The notes under the pieces are model-generated. The model saw only the letters and a program-made list of their open reading frames with translations. It searched no databases and was not told where the DNA came from. From assembly GCA_903854805.1 (NCBI GenBank), contig CAINXK010000184.1, forward strand, positions 1 to 7,860: a stretch of 7,860 nt of DNA, read 5' to 3'. The translations under genes and the position numbers were made by a program. Below, piece by piece: positions 1 through 6,139 of the stretch; the first letter of the stretch is position 1; every line of letters begins with the position of its first letter. This stretch comes from an uncultured Anaerolineae bacterium. GTDB lineage: Bacteria; Chloroflexota; Anaerolineae; Anaerolineales; Villigracilaceae.

Positions 1-330
1 CGAATGGACGAATGACACGCAGTTTCTATGGAAAATCGCGCGAAAAGAAAAAGCGCTGCCAAAAACCCGCGCGGCGCAGCATATAGGGCTAAAGTTGATG
101 CCCCTGATTAGCGCTGATTGATTGTCTCCCACTAATCTGATGAAAGCCAGATAAACCCGGGCTGGAATGATTGGTTTTCAAGACCCTCTCCCTGGCCCGC
201 CAATCGTCAACAGAATGCGGCCAAAATTTGCTCATGGGGTTCCAGGTGCGGGTATACCATCACAAAGATTACCCACCAATGCGCCAGATCCAGCCACACC
301 AATGTTAGAAGCCTCTTAACAACCCAAAGC
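1..330. other. left-edge region without a supportable gene
   Basis: I see no gene with a start in this stretch. Two + frames are open from the window edge: one runs from position 2 to a TGA at 119-121 (about 39 codons), the other from position 3 to a TAG at 84-86 (27 codons, Lys/Arg-rich). Either could be the last codons of a gene lying to the left. Neither has a recognisable motif, and a minus-strand frame is also open over the same bases, so no call is made. No tRNA, rRNA or strong hairpin was recognised. Confidence 0.4.
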
Positions 331-336
331 GCAGTC

Positions 337-365
337 TTGTCACTGCCTGTGAAGCGGACTATAAT
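337..365 (+). promoter_or_regulatory. sigma70-type promoter of the FmdB-like gene
   Basis: A -35 box TTGTCA (337-342) is followed after exactly 17 bases by a perfect -10 box TATAAT (360-365). Transcription would start near 371-373, leaving a leader of about 20 bases before the ATG at 391. The ribosome binding site AGGAGA (381-386) lies in that leader. The match to the housekeeping consensus is strong, so fairly constitutive expression is a reasonable inference. Confidence 0.75.
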
Positions 366-390
366 AAAAATTCGTTAGCAAGGAGAAACC

Positions 391-792
391 ATGCCTATTT
401 ACATTTATCGCTGCGAAAGCTGCGGCGTGCAGTTTGAACGCCACCAATCATTCACCGATGAACCGCTCAAACGCTGCCCCGAATGCAGCAAAAACAGTCT
501 GCGCAAAGTGCTGACCCCGGCCGGGATCGTTTTCAAAGGCTCGGGCTGGTATGCCACCGACCACAAATCCGCTTCCGGTGCCAGCCGCCCACTCAAGGGT
601 GAGAGCAAGGAAGGTTCTTCGGAAAAATCAGAGAAATCTGAAAAATCCGAGAAATCTGAAAGCAGCTCCAGCTCCCAGTCCAGCAGCTCCGAAAGCTCTG
701 GCAGCAGCTCGGGTAATTCTGGCTCGTCCGAAAGCTCCAGCAACAGCAGTGCATCTTCCAAAACCGAGAGCACTCCAAAACCAAACAACTAA
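391..792 (+). CDS. FmdB-family zinc-ribbon protein with Ser-rich tail
   Basis: A 133-residue protein. The first ~55 residues are an FmdB-type (CxxC_CxxC_SSSS family) zinc ribbon: an N-terminal MPIYIYRC, Cys pairs C8/C11 and C29/C32 expected to bind one zinc, and the family's GIVFKGSGWY signature at residues 45-54. FmdB proteins are small putative regulators, named from a formamidase/amidase gene cluster; their molecular role is not settled, so no pathway is assigned. Residues 58-133 form a low-complexity, probably disordered tail of Ser with Glu, Lys, Gly and Asn, including four SEK triplets (77-88). Such Ser-rich tails are common in the family. The ATG at 391 is well supported by AGGAGA five bases upstream and a consensus promoter. 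The gene stands alone and is followed by a strong terminator. Confidence 0.87.
   Translation: MPIYIYRCESCGVQFERHQSFTDEPLKRCPECSKNSLRKVLTPAGIVFKGSGWYATDHKSASGASRPLKGESKEGSSEKSEKSEKSEKSESSSSSQSSSSESSGSSSGNSGSSESSSNSSASSKTESTPKPNN
619..654 (+). repeat. 9-base coding repeat encoding four SEK units
   Basis: Four tandem nine-base units in the FmdB-like gene each encode Ser-Glu-Lys. The codons vary synonymously from unit to unit (TCG, TCA, TCT, TCC for Ser; GAA/GAG; AAA), so the DNA repeat is decayed while the peptide repeat is intact. Confidence 0.8.
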
Positions 793-862
793 AAGCCCCT
801 ATAATTCAAAAAGCAGACAGCCGAACAATCAGTATACATTTACTGGGAAGCGCTGTGATGGT

Positions 863-913
863 AAAAATTAGCCTGGATGCGGTGAGAAATTCTCCGCATC
901 CAGGCTAATTTTT
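863..913. terminator. perfect 20-bp palindrome, bidirectional terminator
   Basis: The arms 863-882 and 894-913 are perfectly complementary over 20 bases, and the 11-base centre is itself nearly self-complementary (GAG...CTC). The stem has a GC-rich core flanked by AAAAATTA on the left and TAATTTTT on the right. Transcripts from either strand would therefore end a GC-rich hairpin with a U-run. It lies 70 bases after the FmdB-like stop codon and most likely terminates that gene. From the other side it could also act as a backstop for the kinase gene. Confidence 0.8.
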
Positions 914-958
914 GCTGTACAGACAGCTGCGTGAGTAATTTTGAAAGGTGCTGGGTGC

Positions 959-998
959 GATGGTTAAGTGCCAGAATGAAGAGCTTGTGAGTAAATAC
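959..998 (+). repeat. intergenic repeat, copy A (partial)
   Basis: About 40 bases starting GATGGTTAAG and containing GAGCTTGTGAG at 981-991. They match 4988-5027 at roughly 34 of 40 positions, and 4764-4795 more loosely. Only the right half of the unit seen in copies B and C is present here. It lies between two hairpins at the 3' side of the kinase gene. Confidence 0.65.
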
Positions 999-1029
999 AC
1001 TGTTATCAATGCTTGTGCGCAGGCAAAGC

Positions 1030-1066
1030 AAACAGGCCGCCTGGCTGACGCACAGACGGCCTGTTT
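1030..1066 (-). terminator. hairpin, probable terminator of the kinase gene
   Basis: The arms 1030-1039 (AAACAGGCCG) and 1057-1066 (CGGCCTGTTT) are perfectly complementary over 10 bases around a 17-base loop. Read on the minus strand, the stem is followed by TGTTTGCTTTGCC, a moderate U-rich tail. It lies about 77 bases past the kinase stop codon. The tail is weaker than in the other terminators of this window, so assignment to the minus strand is an inference. Confidence 0.5.
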
Positions 1067-1142
1067 GAACGAAATAAATATCGAACCTGAGTTGATTTTT
1101 ATAAGCTGGCCTGTTGCCGCTGCTGCGCTTACACCTGCCAGA

Positions 1143-4100
1143 TCACTGCTGCCCCTCGGTCTTCTTTTTTAAGACAAACTCCTTGCCACGCTGCACCAAC
1201 TCGGCGTGCGTTTTCAGGTGCAGACGCCCTCGGATGTGTTTCATGTGAACCTTGATGGTGGCTTCTGAAAGATGCAGGTACTCACCAATTTCCCTATAAG
1301 TCATACCATCTGCCGCCAACCTGATCATTTTCAACTGTGGATCGGACAAATCACCACGCGCAGCCGGGCTGATAAAATCGTCAAAGTTCTCATCGATGAC
1401 ACTTTCGTGGGTGGAAATCTCATTCACCATGTGGGCAGTCAACTCTGGCGAAAAGATAAGCTCGCCGCGCATCAGCTTCTCAAGCGCATCCATAATATCG
1501 CCGATATCCACGCCTTTCAGCATGTAACCCGAAGCACCGCTCTTGATTGCCTGAATGAGATGCTCTTCTTTTTCAGAAGAGGTCAGCATGACAACTTTGA
1601 TATCCGGGAACTCGGTTGTGATCGCCAGGGTGGCTTTGATGCCATCACAACGCGGCATGATCACATCCATCAGGACGATATCCGGGTGCAGCCGGCGCAC
1701 AATTTCCTGTGCTTCCAAGCCATCGTGGGCCATGCCAACCACCGTCAGCCCACGCGCGCTCAACAACTTTTGCAATCCATCCAGATGAAGAGGCGAATCA
1801 TCTGCCAACAGCACGCGCAGCGACAGCAAACCCTGGGTATTCCCCAGCGGGGGCGCAGCAAGCAAGCGCGGGAAGAAGATCATGATTTTGGTGCCCTGCC
1901 CCGGCGCAGATCGCAGCTCCAGCCGGCCGCCCAGAATCTTCACGCGTTCACGCATCATGTCCAAACCAAAGTGCTGATTACTGTCATCAAGACGCAGCCG
2001 GGTGTCAAAACCTGCGCCATCGTCAGAAATAGTCAGCTGGATGCTGCGTTCATCAGCGCTGAACATAACCTCGGCATTGTGGGCCTGGGCATGTTTATCA
2101 ATATTGGCAAGCGCTTCCTGGATGATGCGCAGAATATGGTCTTCGACCACCGGTACCAACATAAACATCAGCCGATCAGCCGGAATGCTCAGGTGGGTTT
2201 TTATACCGGTCCGGGTACTGTAAACTTGCAAATAATTATCCAGGTCACTGATAAAACCAGTTTCGGGCTGGGCTTGGATCCGCAAACCCAGGATGGTTTT
2301 GCGGATATCGGAATTGGCATCATGAGCCATCTTTATGACACTATCAAGGCTGGCATTGGCACTGGCCTGCTCTCCACGTGCAAGCAAAGCTTGCGCCGCC
2401 TGGGTTTGCAGGCTGATGGCATGGATCACCTGGGCCAGGCCATCATGCAGGTCCCGGCTGACACGTTCACGTTCAGCCAGGGTTGCCAGGATACGCTGCT
2501 GCTCTACCAGTTGATCCTGCGCCTCAAGACGAATACTCTCCACTTCTTGTAAGTTTCGATTGCTTAATTCCAGCTCGGCTGTGCGCACCGCCACGCGCTG
2601 CTCCAGCCCATCCACCAGGGCCTTCAGCCAGGCCACCATTTTGTTAAAAGATTGGGTCAACAACCCAATTTCGTCGAGACTCTGAACAGGCGTTGAGACA
2701 TCCAGCCTACCGCCATCCACCTGTTGAATACTGACCAGCAAGGCATTCAAAGGCATGAGAATATTTAGATTAAACAAAAACGGAACAACCACCAGCAGCA
2801 GAACAGTCGCAGCCAGGGTTAGCCAACCCAGGCGCTGGTCGAAGCGACTCTGGTAAGTGCGGAAGCTGGCGTTGTAATCTTGCAGCAAACCCTGCGGCCC
2901 AACCCGGACCGCCCGCGATAAGTCGTCTGCCAGCGCAACCGGGCTGGATAGCCCCGGTGTGGCACCGCGCACCCAGATACTGGCCGATGGGGTCGAATCC
3001 GAGCCAAAGGTCAGCGGGTCTGGTAAATCTTTGTAGTTGAAATCAAAACGGCCATCACTGTACAACACAGCCTGAAAGGTGTAGATCGAATCAGGCTGCA
3101 GCAGCGCAGGGAGTTGGTTCCAGGTCACCACCAGCCGGTCAGGTGCCAGGCGCGCAAATACCCCACCGGATGAGGCCGGCTGCAGATCAATCAGCAGCGG
3201 GAAGATACCCGGGATCTGCCCAACCTTGTACTGCAGGTTGGGATGGTAAAGCTCCGTGCCCATTTTCACCAGCCCCAGGCTGGTGACATAGACCTGGGAA
3301 TAATTCTTCCCAAAAAAAGGGAAGCGAAAATCCAGCACCTGGTTGCGCCCGGAGCCGCTGGCAGTGACCGCCAGCTTTTGGCCCAGATCGACTTCAAAAT
3401 TAAATGGAATTTGAGCCAGATCGTATCCGCCGCCAGCGTTTGGCGTAAACCGCAAAGATTGGTTTTCAGTCAGCAGCGGGCGGAAAGTAGCATTGTAGGT
3501 TGGGGTCAGCACCCAACTGACGGAACCCAGGAAGGCCAGCGCCAGGGCCAGGGTTATACCAGACAGTTTGGCCAGAAACGGAGTGACCACCGGCAGGTAG
3601 TTGATGTAGACAATGGTCAACAGCCACAGCCCTAACAGAATTCCGAGCGACATTAACAGATTAAAGACGGTCGCGGACATGCTGGAATAGGCGCGCAGGA
3701 TATTGGCAATCCCCAAAATTAATGGCACCAGAAAAATAAGTGCGAAATTGCGCGCGGAAAGCGCAGCCGAACCCTGAGGCTGCCAGAGTTTCTGCATTAA
3801 GGCCAGCGGACGTTCATCCGCCAACAGGCCTTGCCGCAGAAAGGTAAGCGGGATCCAAACAAACAGGGCCACAAGCACGTAATCGCCCCCGGCAGGACGA
3901 TAATCGACCCCATCGAACTGGAACAGCAGGGCATACCGGTAGATGGCGAAGAAGATCTCATAGGCTGTGTAACTGAGGCTGAGCGCCAATAAAACACGCG
4001 CTTCCCATTTTAAACGTTCAGGCAGGGCCGGAAAGCGATAGACAAACTGTATTAAAAATACCAGGCCCACAGCCAGAACTGGGTTCACGAGATAAACAGA

Positions 4101-4313
4101 CAAAAGGCGCGGTCCGGGTAACAAGCTGGCATCCAAAAAGAGCAACCCGGAAAACACGGTGATGCAAAACAGGAAGCCTGTGAAAAACAAAACCTGGCTA
4201 TCGCGTTGTTCGCGCCTAAAAACACGCATAACCAGGTATAGAGTCATACAGAAAGACAGGATAAATTGAGCCATGTAACTGATGGAAGCGGGCGTAAGAT
4301 ACAACATGGGCAT
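1143..4313 (-). CDS. fused NIDO-like sensor, NarX-type histidine kinase, receiver and LuxR-type DNA-binding protein
   Basis: A single-chain two-component system. Residue numbers are counted from the GTG at 4343; subtract 10 for the preferred ATG. About eight hydrophobic spans (20-279) precede an extracytoplasmic NIDO-like beta domain (about 290-500), then another span (506-527) and HAMP (528-580). The kinase core is HisKA_3/NarX type, with H633 in the RDLHDGLAQ box, N747 in the ALANIDKHA box, DDGAGFD at 774-780 and GQGT at 815-818. A receiver follows (843-960) with acidic D848/D849, phosphoacceptor D893, T921 and K943. A LuxR/NarL helix-turn-helix (about 1000-1052) ends the protein. All catalytic residues are present. 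Expected behaviour: membrane sensing, autophosphorylation at His, transfer to the fused receiver, DNA binding from the membrane. ATG 4313 is chosen because GGAG precedes it by 7 bases; the upstream GTG has only a G-run. The target genes and the signal are unknown. Confidence 0.9.
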   Translation of the reverse strand: MPMLYLTPASISYMAQFILSFCMTLYLVMRVFRREQRDSQVLFFTGFLFCITVFSGLLFLDASLLPGPRLLSVYLVNPVLAVGLVFLIQFVYRFPALPERLKWEARVLLALSLSYTAYEIFFAIYRYALLFQFDGVDYRPAGGDYVLVALFVWIPLTFLRQGLLADERPLALMQKLWQPQGSAALSARNFALIFLVPLILGIANILRAYSSMSATVFNLLMSLGILLGLWLLTIVYINYLPVVTPFLAKLSGITLALALAFLGSVSWVLTPTYNATFRPLLTENQSLRFTPNAGGGYDLAQIPFNFEVDLGQKLAVTASGSGRNQVLDFRFPFFGKNYSQVYVTSLGLVKMGTELYHPNLQYKVGQIPGIFPLLIDLQPASSGGVFARLAPDRLVVTWNQLPALLQPDSIYTFQAVLYSDGRFDFNYKDLPDPLTFGSDSTPSASIWVRGATPGLSSPVALADDLSRAVRVGPQGLLQDYNASFRTYQSRFDQRLGWLTLAATVLLLVVVPFLFNLNILMPLNALLVSIQQVDGGRLDVSTPVQSLDEIGLLTQSFNKMVAWLKALVDGLEQRVAVRTAELELSNRNLQEVESIRLEAQDQLVEQQRILATLAERERVSRDLHDGLAQVIHAISLQTQAAQALLARGEQASANASLDSVIKMAHDANSDIRKTILGLRIQAQPETGFISDLDNYLQVYSTRTGIKTHLSIPADRLMFMLVPVVEDHILRIIQEALANIDKHAQAHNAEVMFSADERSIQLTISDDGAGFDTRLRLDDSNQHFGLDMMRERVKILGGRLELRSAPGQGTKIMIFFPRLLAAPPLGNTQGLLSLRVLLADDSPLHLDGLQKLLSARGLTVVGMAHDGLEAQEIVRRLHPDIVLMDVIMPRCDGIKATLAITTEFPDIKVVMLTSSEKEEHLIQAIKSGASGYMLKGVDIGDIMDALEKLMRGELIFSPELTAHMVNEISTHESVIDENFDDFISPAARGDLSDPQLKMIRLAADGMTYREIGEYLHLSEATIKVHMKHIRGRLHLKTHAELVQRGKEFVLKKKTEGQQ

Positions 4314-4320
4314 AAACAGA

Positions 4321-4324
4321 CTCC
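4321..4324 (-). promoter_or_regulatory. ribosome binding site deciding the kinase start
   Basis: On the minus strand GGAG lies 7 bases before the ATG at 4313. The longer frame begins with GTG at 4343, preceded by a GGGGAA stretch about four bases away, which is a poorer match. The ATG form begins MPMLYLTPAS and loses no domain. Confidence 0.5.
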
Positions 4325-4343
4325 GAATAGACCAGCGAATCAC

Positions 4344-4560
4344 TATTCCCCGGAATTTTGATCTACATAGGGCATGGACCCAAAAGCGCGAAGAAAAATT
4401 TATTAAATTGTACTACAAATTCACATCACACATCCGCTAGCTGGCCTGATGGCCACGGGGCAGGTCAATCATTCCCGCCTGGCATATATCAGCCTGGCGA
4501 AAAACAAAACCTGGCTGGCGCTGGTTAAACCATCACAGCCACTGCCACCAAAAGCGCCTA
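4344..4560. other. upstream region of the kinase gene
   Basis: No gene is supported here. On the minus strand an AT-rich stretch (about 4390-4425, with TACAAT and TAATAA) lies 80-110 bases before the kinase start and is the likely promoter area. I could not pair a convincing -35 and -10. Several CCTGGC/GGCCTG words recur at 4441-4530 without forming a strong stem. Confidence 0.35.
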
Positions 4561-4637
4561 TATCGATGGGCTGCCCCGCAAAAGTATTTACACACGCGGT
4601 GCCAGTTTGGGCTTGCCCCGATAACCTATCCCCCCGG

Positions 4638-4663
4638 CCCCCTTCCCGAAAACGGGAAGGGGG
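4638..4663. repeat. GC-rich hairpin with AAAA loop
   Basis: The arms 4638-4648 (CCCCCTTCCCG) and 4653-4663 (CGGGAAGGGGG) are perfectly complementary over 11 bases around an AAAA loop. They are followed by AAAAGAGG and a run of eight T (4673-4680). It resembles a + strand terminator, but no + strand gene lies upstream, so it is listed as a palindromic repeat. Confidence 0.7.
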
Positions 4664-4679
4664 GAAAAGAGGTTTTTTT

Positions 4680-4718
4680 TGTGGAGTTTTGCGCCAAAAC
4701 AGGCGCAAAAACTCCACA
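4680..4718. repeat. 39-base palindrome interrupting repeat copy B
   Basis: The arms 4680-4695 and 4702-4718 pair over 16 bases with one bulged base, leaving an AAAACA loop. In copy C the eight-T run (4935-4942) is followed directly by GCGGGGC. In copy B the same T-run (4673-4680) is separated from GCGGGGC by this palindrome (extra bases 4681-4719). It is therefore an insertion in B or a clean loss in C. Confidence 0.75.
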
Positions 4719-4719
4719 G

Positions 4720-4795
4720 GCGGGGCAAACCATCGATTTTCAATCACCGAGCAGCAGAACCAGGATGGTTATGTGCTAGAACGCAGAGCTTGTGA
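4720..4795 (+). repeat. intergenic repeat, copy B
   Basis: Begins GCGGGGCAAACCATCGAT and ends GAGCTTGTGA. It aligns with copy C at 4943-5019 with eight substitutions and one single-base gap, about 88% identity counted by eye. AACCATC (4728-4734) and GATGGTT (4764-4770) within it are complementary and could close a stem of 7 pairs. Confidence 0.8.
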
Positions 4796-4823
4796 ATGAG
4801 CCTTCTTGTGGTCTGGTCTTGTC

Positions 4824-4872
4824 CCTCCCCCGATTTCGTCCCGCGCACTTTGCGGGGCGCAATCGGGGGAGG
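4824..4872. repeat. long two-tier palindrome
   Basis: The outer arms 4824-4835 (CCTCCCCCGATT) and 4861-4872 are perfectly complementary over 12 bases. After one mismatch an inner stem, 4837-4844 with 4852-4859, pairs over 8 bases including one G-T pair, around a 7-base loop. Its C-rich/G-rich arms resemble the 4638-4663 hairpin. It lies between repeat copies B and C. Confidence 0.75.
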
Positions 4873-4942
4873 TTAGGAGGGGGCCTGCCATTGAACTGCC
4901 CGCCATGAACTCACTCCCACTGAACAGAAGGAGCTTTTTTTT

Positions 4943-5027
4943 GCGGGGCAAACCATCGATTTTTAATCGCCCGAGCAGCAGAACCAGGATGATTCAGTGC
5001 CAAAACGAAGAGCTTGTGAGCTAATAC
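4943..5027 (+). repeat. intergenic repeat, copy C
   Basis: The longest intact copy. It starts with GCGGGGCAAACCATCGAT directly after a run of eight T and contains GAGCAGCAGAACCAGGATG and GAGCTTGTGAG. The left part matches copy B and the right 40 bases match copy A. It has no open frame shared among the copies, so it is not conserved as coding sequence. Confidence 0.8.
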
Positions 5028-5096
5028 GAAAACTTAGGCCAGGCAAACTAACTACGGGACAGGTTACAACCTCAGGCCAAAACACAAACCACAAAC

Positions 5097-5888
5097 TTAC
5101 GGCGCTACAACCGGGATACCATCCAGCGGCCCGGAGAGCTTGACCGGCTGCAGATACAACCAGGCATTCGTGCCGGGCTTGCCGGGCACTTCAATCTGCA
5201 CCCAGGCACTATCCGCGGATTTTCCAAGCACAACCGTATTCGCATTCACATCATAAGACCCCACGATCGACCCATTCAAATCGGGTTTGTCGCGCAGATT
5301 GACCGCAGATGGCCCAGGATTGCTGACCATCACGGGCGCGACAGTCACCACCGGACCAGGAGTGCTGGTGGGTGCTACAACCACGGTCAGACCCATGACG
5401 GTTGCAAATTCCACGGTATAGGCATCATGCAATTTGCGCGCGTTGCCGATCCCGGTTTGCAGGTCAGAAGCCTGGGCACCATTCAGCATGGCCAAAAGGG
5501 TATTGATGACCATATTCATGTGGCCCACTTCCAAGTCTCGCAGCTTGCCCAGGCAGGCTGGCACAGGCTCATCCTGCGAGGCACGCCGAATGCGCTGCAG
5601 CTCTGCGATGGCCGGAGGCAATTTGTCCACGGTCAGGCTGACCGCCAGGGTGGAAGCATCGTCAAATTCACGCATGTGGTTGTGAACACGCTGCGCCAGG
5701 ATGCGCGCATACTGCGGCAAACACGGATCGAGCGTAGCGCTGGCAGCAGCCTCAACTACAGCCGGCGGTTGGGTGGCGGCCTGAGCTGCAGGTGCTGCAG
5801 CCTGGGGCGCAGCCGGGGTGCCGCCAGCGCAAGCGCTCAAGATGAGGCTGAAAAGCAGCAGGCTGAATATGAGCATTCTTTTGATCAT
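5097..5888 (-). CDS. lipoprotein with C-terminal bacterial SH3-like domain
   Basis: A 263-residue exported protein. Residues 1-20 are a lipoprotein signal: K3/R4, a Leu-rich core and lipobox L17-S18-A19-C20, so cleavage before C20 and lipid attachment are expected. An Ala/Pro/Gln linker (21-50) tethers the rest. Residues 52-165 look helical, with two Cys (C56, C112) that could form a disulfide; I do not recognise this domain. A Pro/Thr/Val linker (170-188) leads to an SH3b-like domain (about 189-250) with the typical VNLRDKPDLNGSIVG opening and a WVQIEV...AWLYLQPV core. SH3b domains often bind cell-wall or peptide ligands; here the ligand is unknown. ATG 5888 is supported by AGGAGA nine bases upstream. 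The gene is monocistronic by spacing (750 bases to the kinase gene, 314 to the next gene upstream). Confidence 0.87.
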   Translation of the reverse strand: MIKRMLIFSLLLFSLILSACAGGTPAAPQAAAPAAQAATQPPAVVEAAASATLDPCLPQYARILAQRVHNHMREFDDASTLAVSLTVDKLPPAIAELQRIRRASQDEPVPACLGKLRDLEVGHMNMVINTLLAMLNGAQASDLQTGIGNARKLHDAYTVEFATVMGLTVVVAPTSTPGPVVTVAPVMVSNPGPSAVNLRDKPDLNGSIVGSYDVNANTVVLGKSADSAWVQIEVPGKPGTNAWLYLQPVKLSGPLDGIPVVAP

Positions 5889-5920
5889 TTTGTAATTTCT
5901 CCTATCATTAGTGGTTAGAT

Positions 5921-5935
5921 AGCCAGGCTCTGGCT
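5921..5935. promoter_or_regulatory. small inverted repeat in the lipoprotein leader
   Basis: AGCCAG (5921-5926) and CTGGCT (5930-5935) form a 6-bp inverted repeat with a 3-base spacer. It lies 33-47 bases before the lipoprotein start. It could be an operator half-site pair or a small leader hairpin; the evidence is positional only. Confidence 0.25.
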
Positions 5936-5976
5936 CTTACTGTTGCGAAAGATGTGCTTCGTTATGAAATATAACC

Positions 5977-6003
5977 ATGATACGCTTGCCGGCCTAGTGA
6001 CAA
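5977..6003 (-). promoter_or_regulatory. weak candidate promoter of the lipoprotein gene
   Basis: On the minus strand TTGTCA (6003-5998) is followed after 15 bases by TATCAT (5982-5977). The spacer is shorter than the usual 16-18 bases, so the call is tentative. The same TTGTCA hexamer is the -35 box of the FmdB-like gene. Expected start of transcription would be about 80 bases before the ATG. Confidence 0.28.
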
Positions 6004-6139
6004 ACGTCTACAGAAAGTGCCAGAAAAGGACAGAATAAGGGCCAAAAAGTGCCATCAGCTCTTTTTTTACAGATTCGCAAGACCCAACACCAACCATATT
6101 GCAGGGATCAACCCTGATGAGCTGCGCTGCGATACCGCA

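Larger units (their letters stand above)
4562..4737. mobile_element. possible MITE-like or palindromic element with 18-base inverted ends
   Basis: The sequence at 4562-4579 is the inverted copy of 4720-4737, with 16 of 18 bases matching: ATCGATGG, two variable bases, then TGCCCCGC. Between these ends lie two hairpins (4638-4663 and 4680-4718) and no coding capacity. No obvious target-site duplication is seen outside the ends. The right end continues into repeat copy B, so the boundaries are uncertain. The structure fits a non-autonomous mobile or palindromic element, but that is inference. Confidence 0.35.

Noticed and set aside
800..805. A perfect TATAAT just after the FmdB-like stop codon
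   Set aside because: No -35-like hexamer lies 16-18 bases upstream (the region is CCAAAA-like), and no gene follows on the + strand.
948..1172. A 74-codon + strand frame across repeat copy A
   Set aside because: It passes through the 1030-1066 hairpin and into the antisense of the kinase's end. Repeat copies B and C do not preserve the reading frame.
1272..2552. A 426-codon open frame on the + strand
   Set aside because: It lies fully antisense to the kinase, receiver and DNA-binding coding region, whose motifs are intact on the other strand. Its translation is rich in His, Gln and Arg with no recognisable motif, as expected of a shadow frame.
3243..3635. A 130-codon + strand frame inside the kinase gene
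   Set aside because: Antisense to the NIDO-like and membrane part of the kinase. Gln/Arg-rich, with no domain and no convincing ribosome binding site.
4449..4799. Overlapping + (116 codons) and - (4469-4747, 92 codons) frames in the intergenic region
   Set aside because: Both run through the palindromes at 4638-4718, which makes both strands open and rich in Pro, Arg and Lys. The reading is not conserved among the repeat copies.
5427..5918. A 163-codon + strand frame
   Set aside because: Antisense to the lipoprotein, whose signal peptide, lipobox and SH3b domain are clear.
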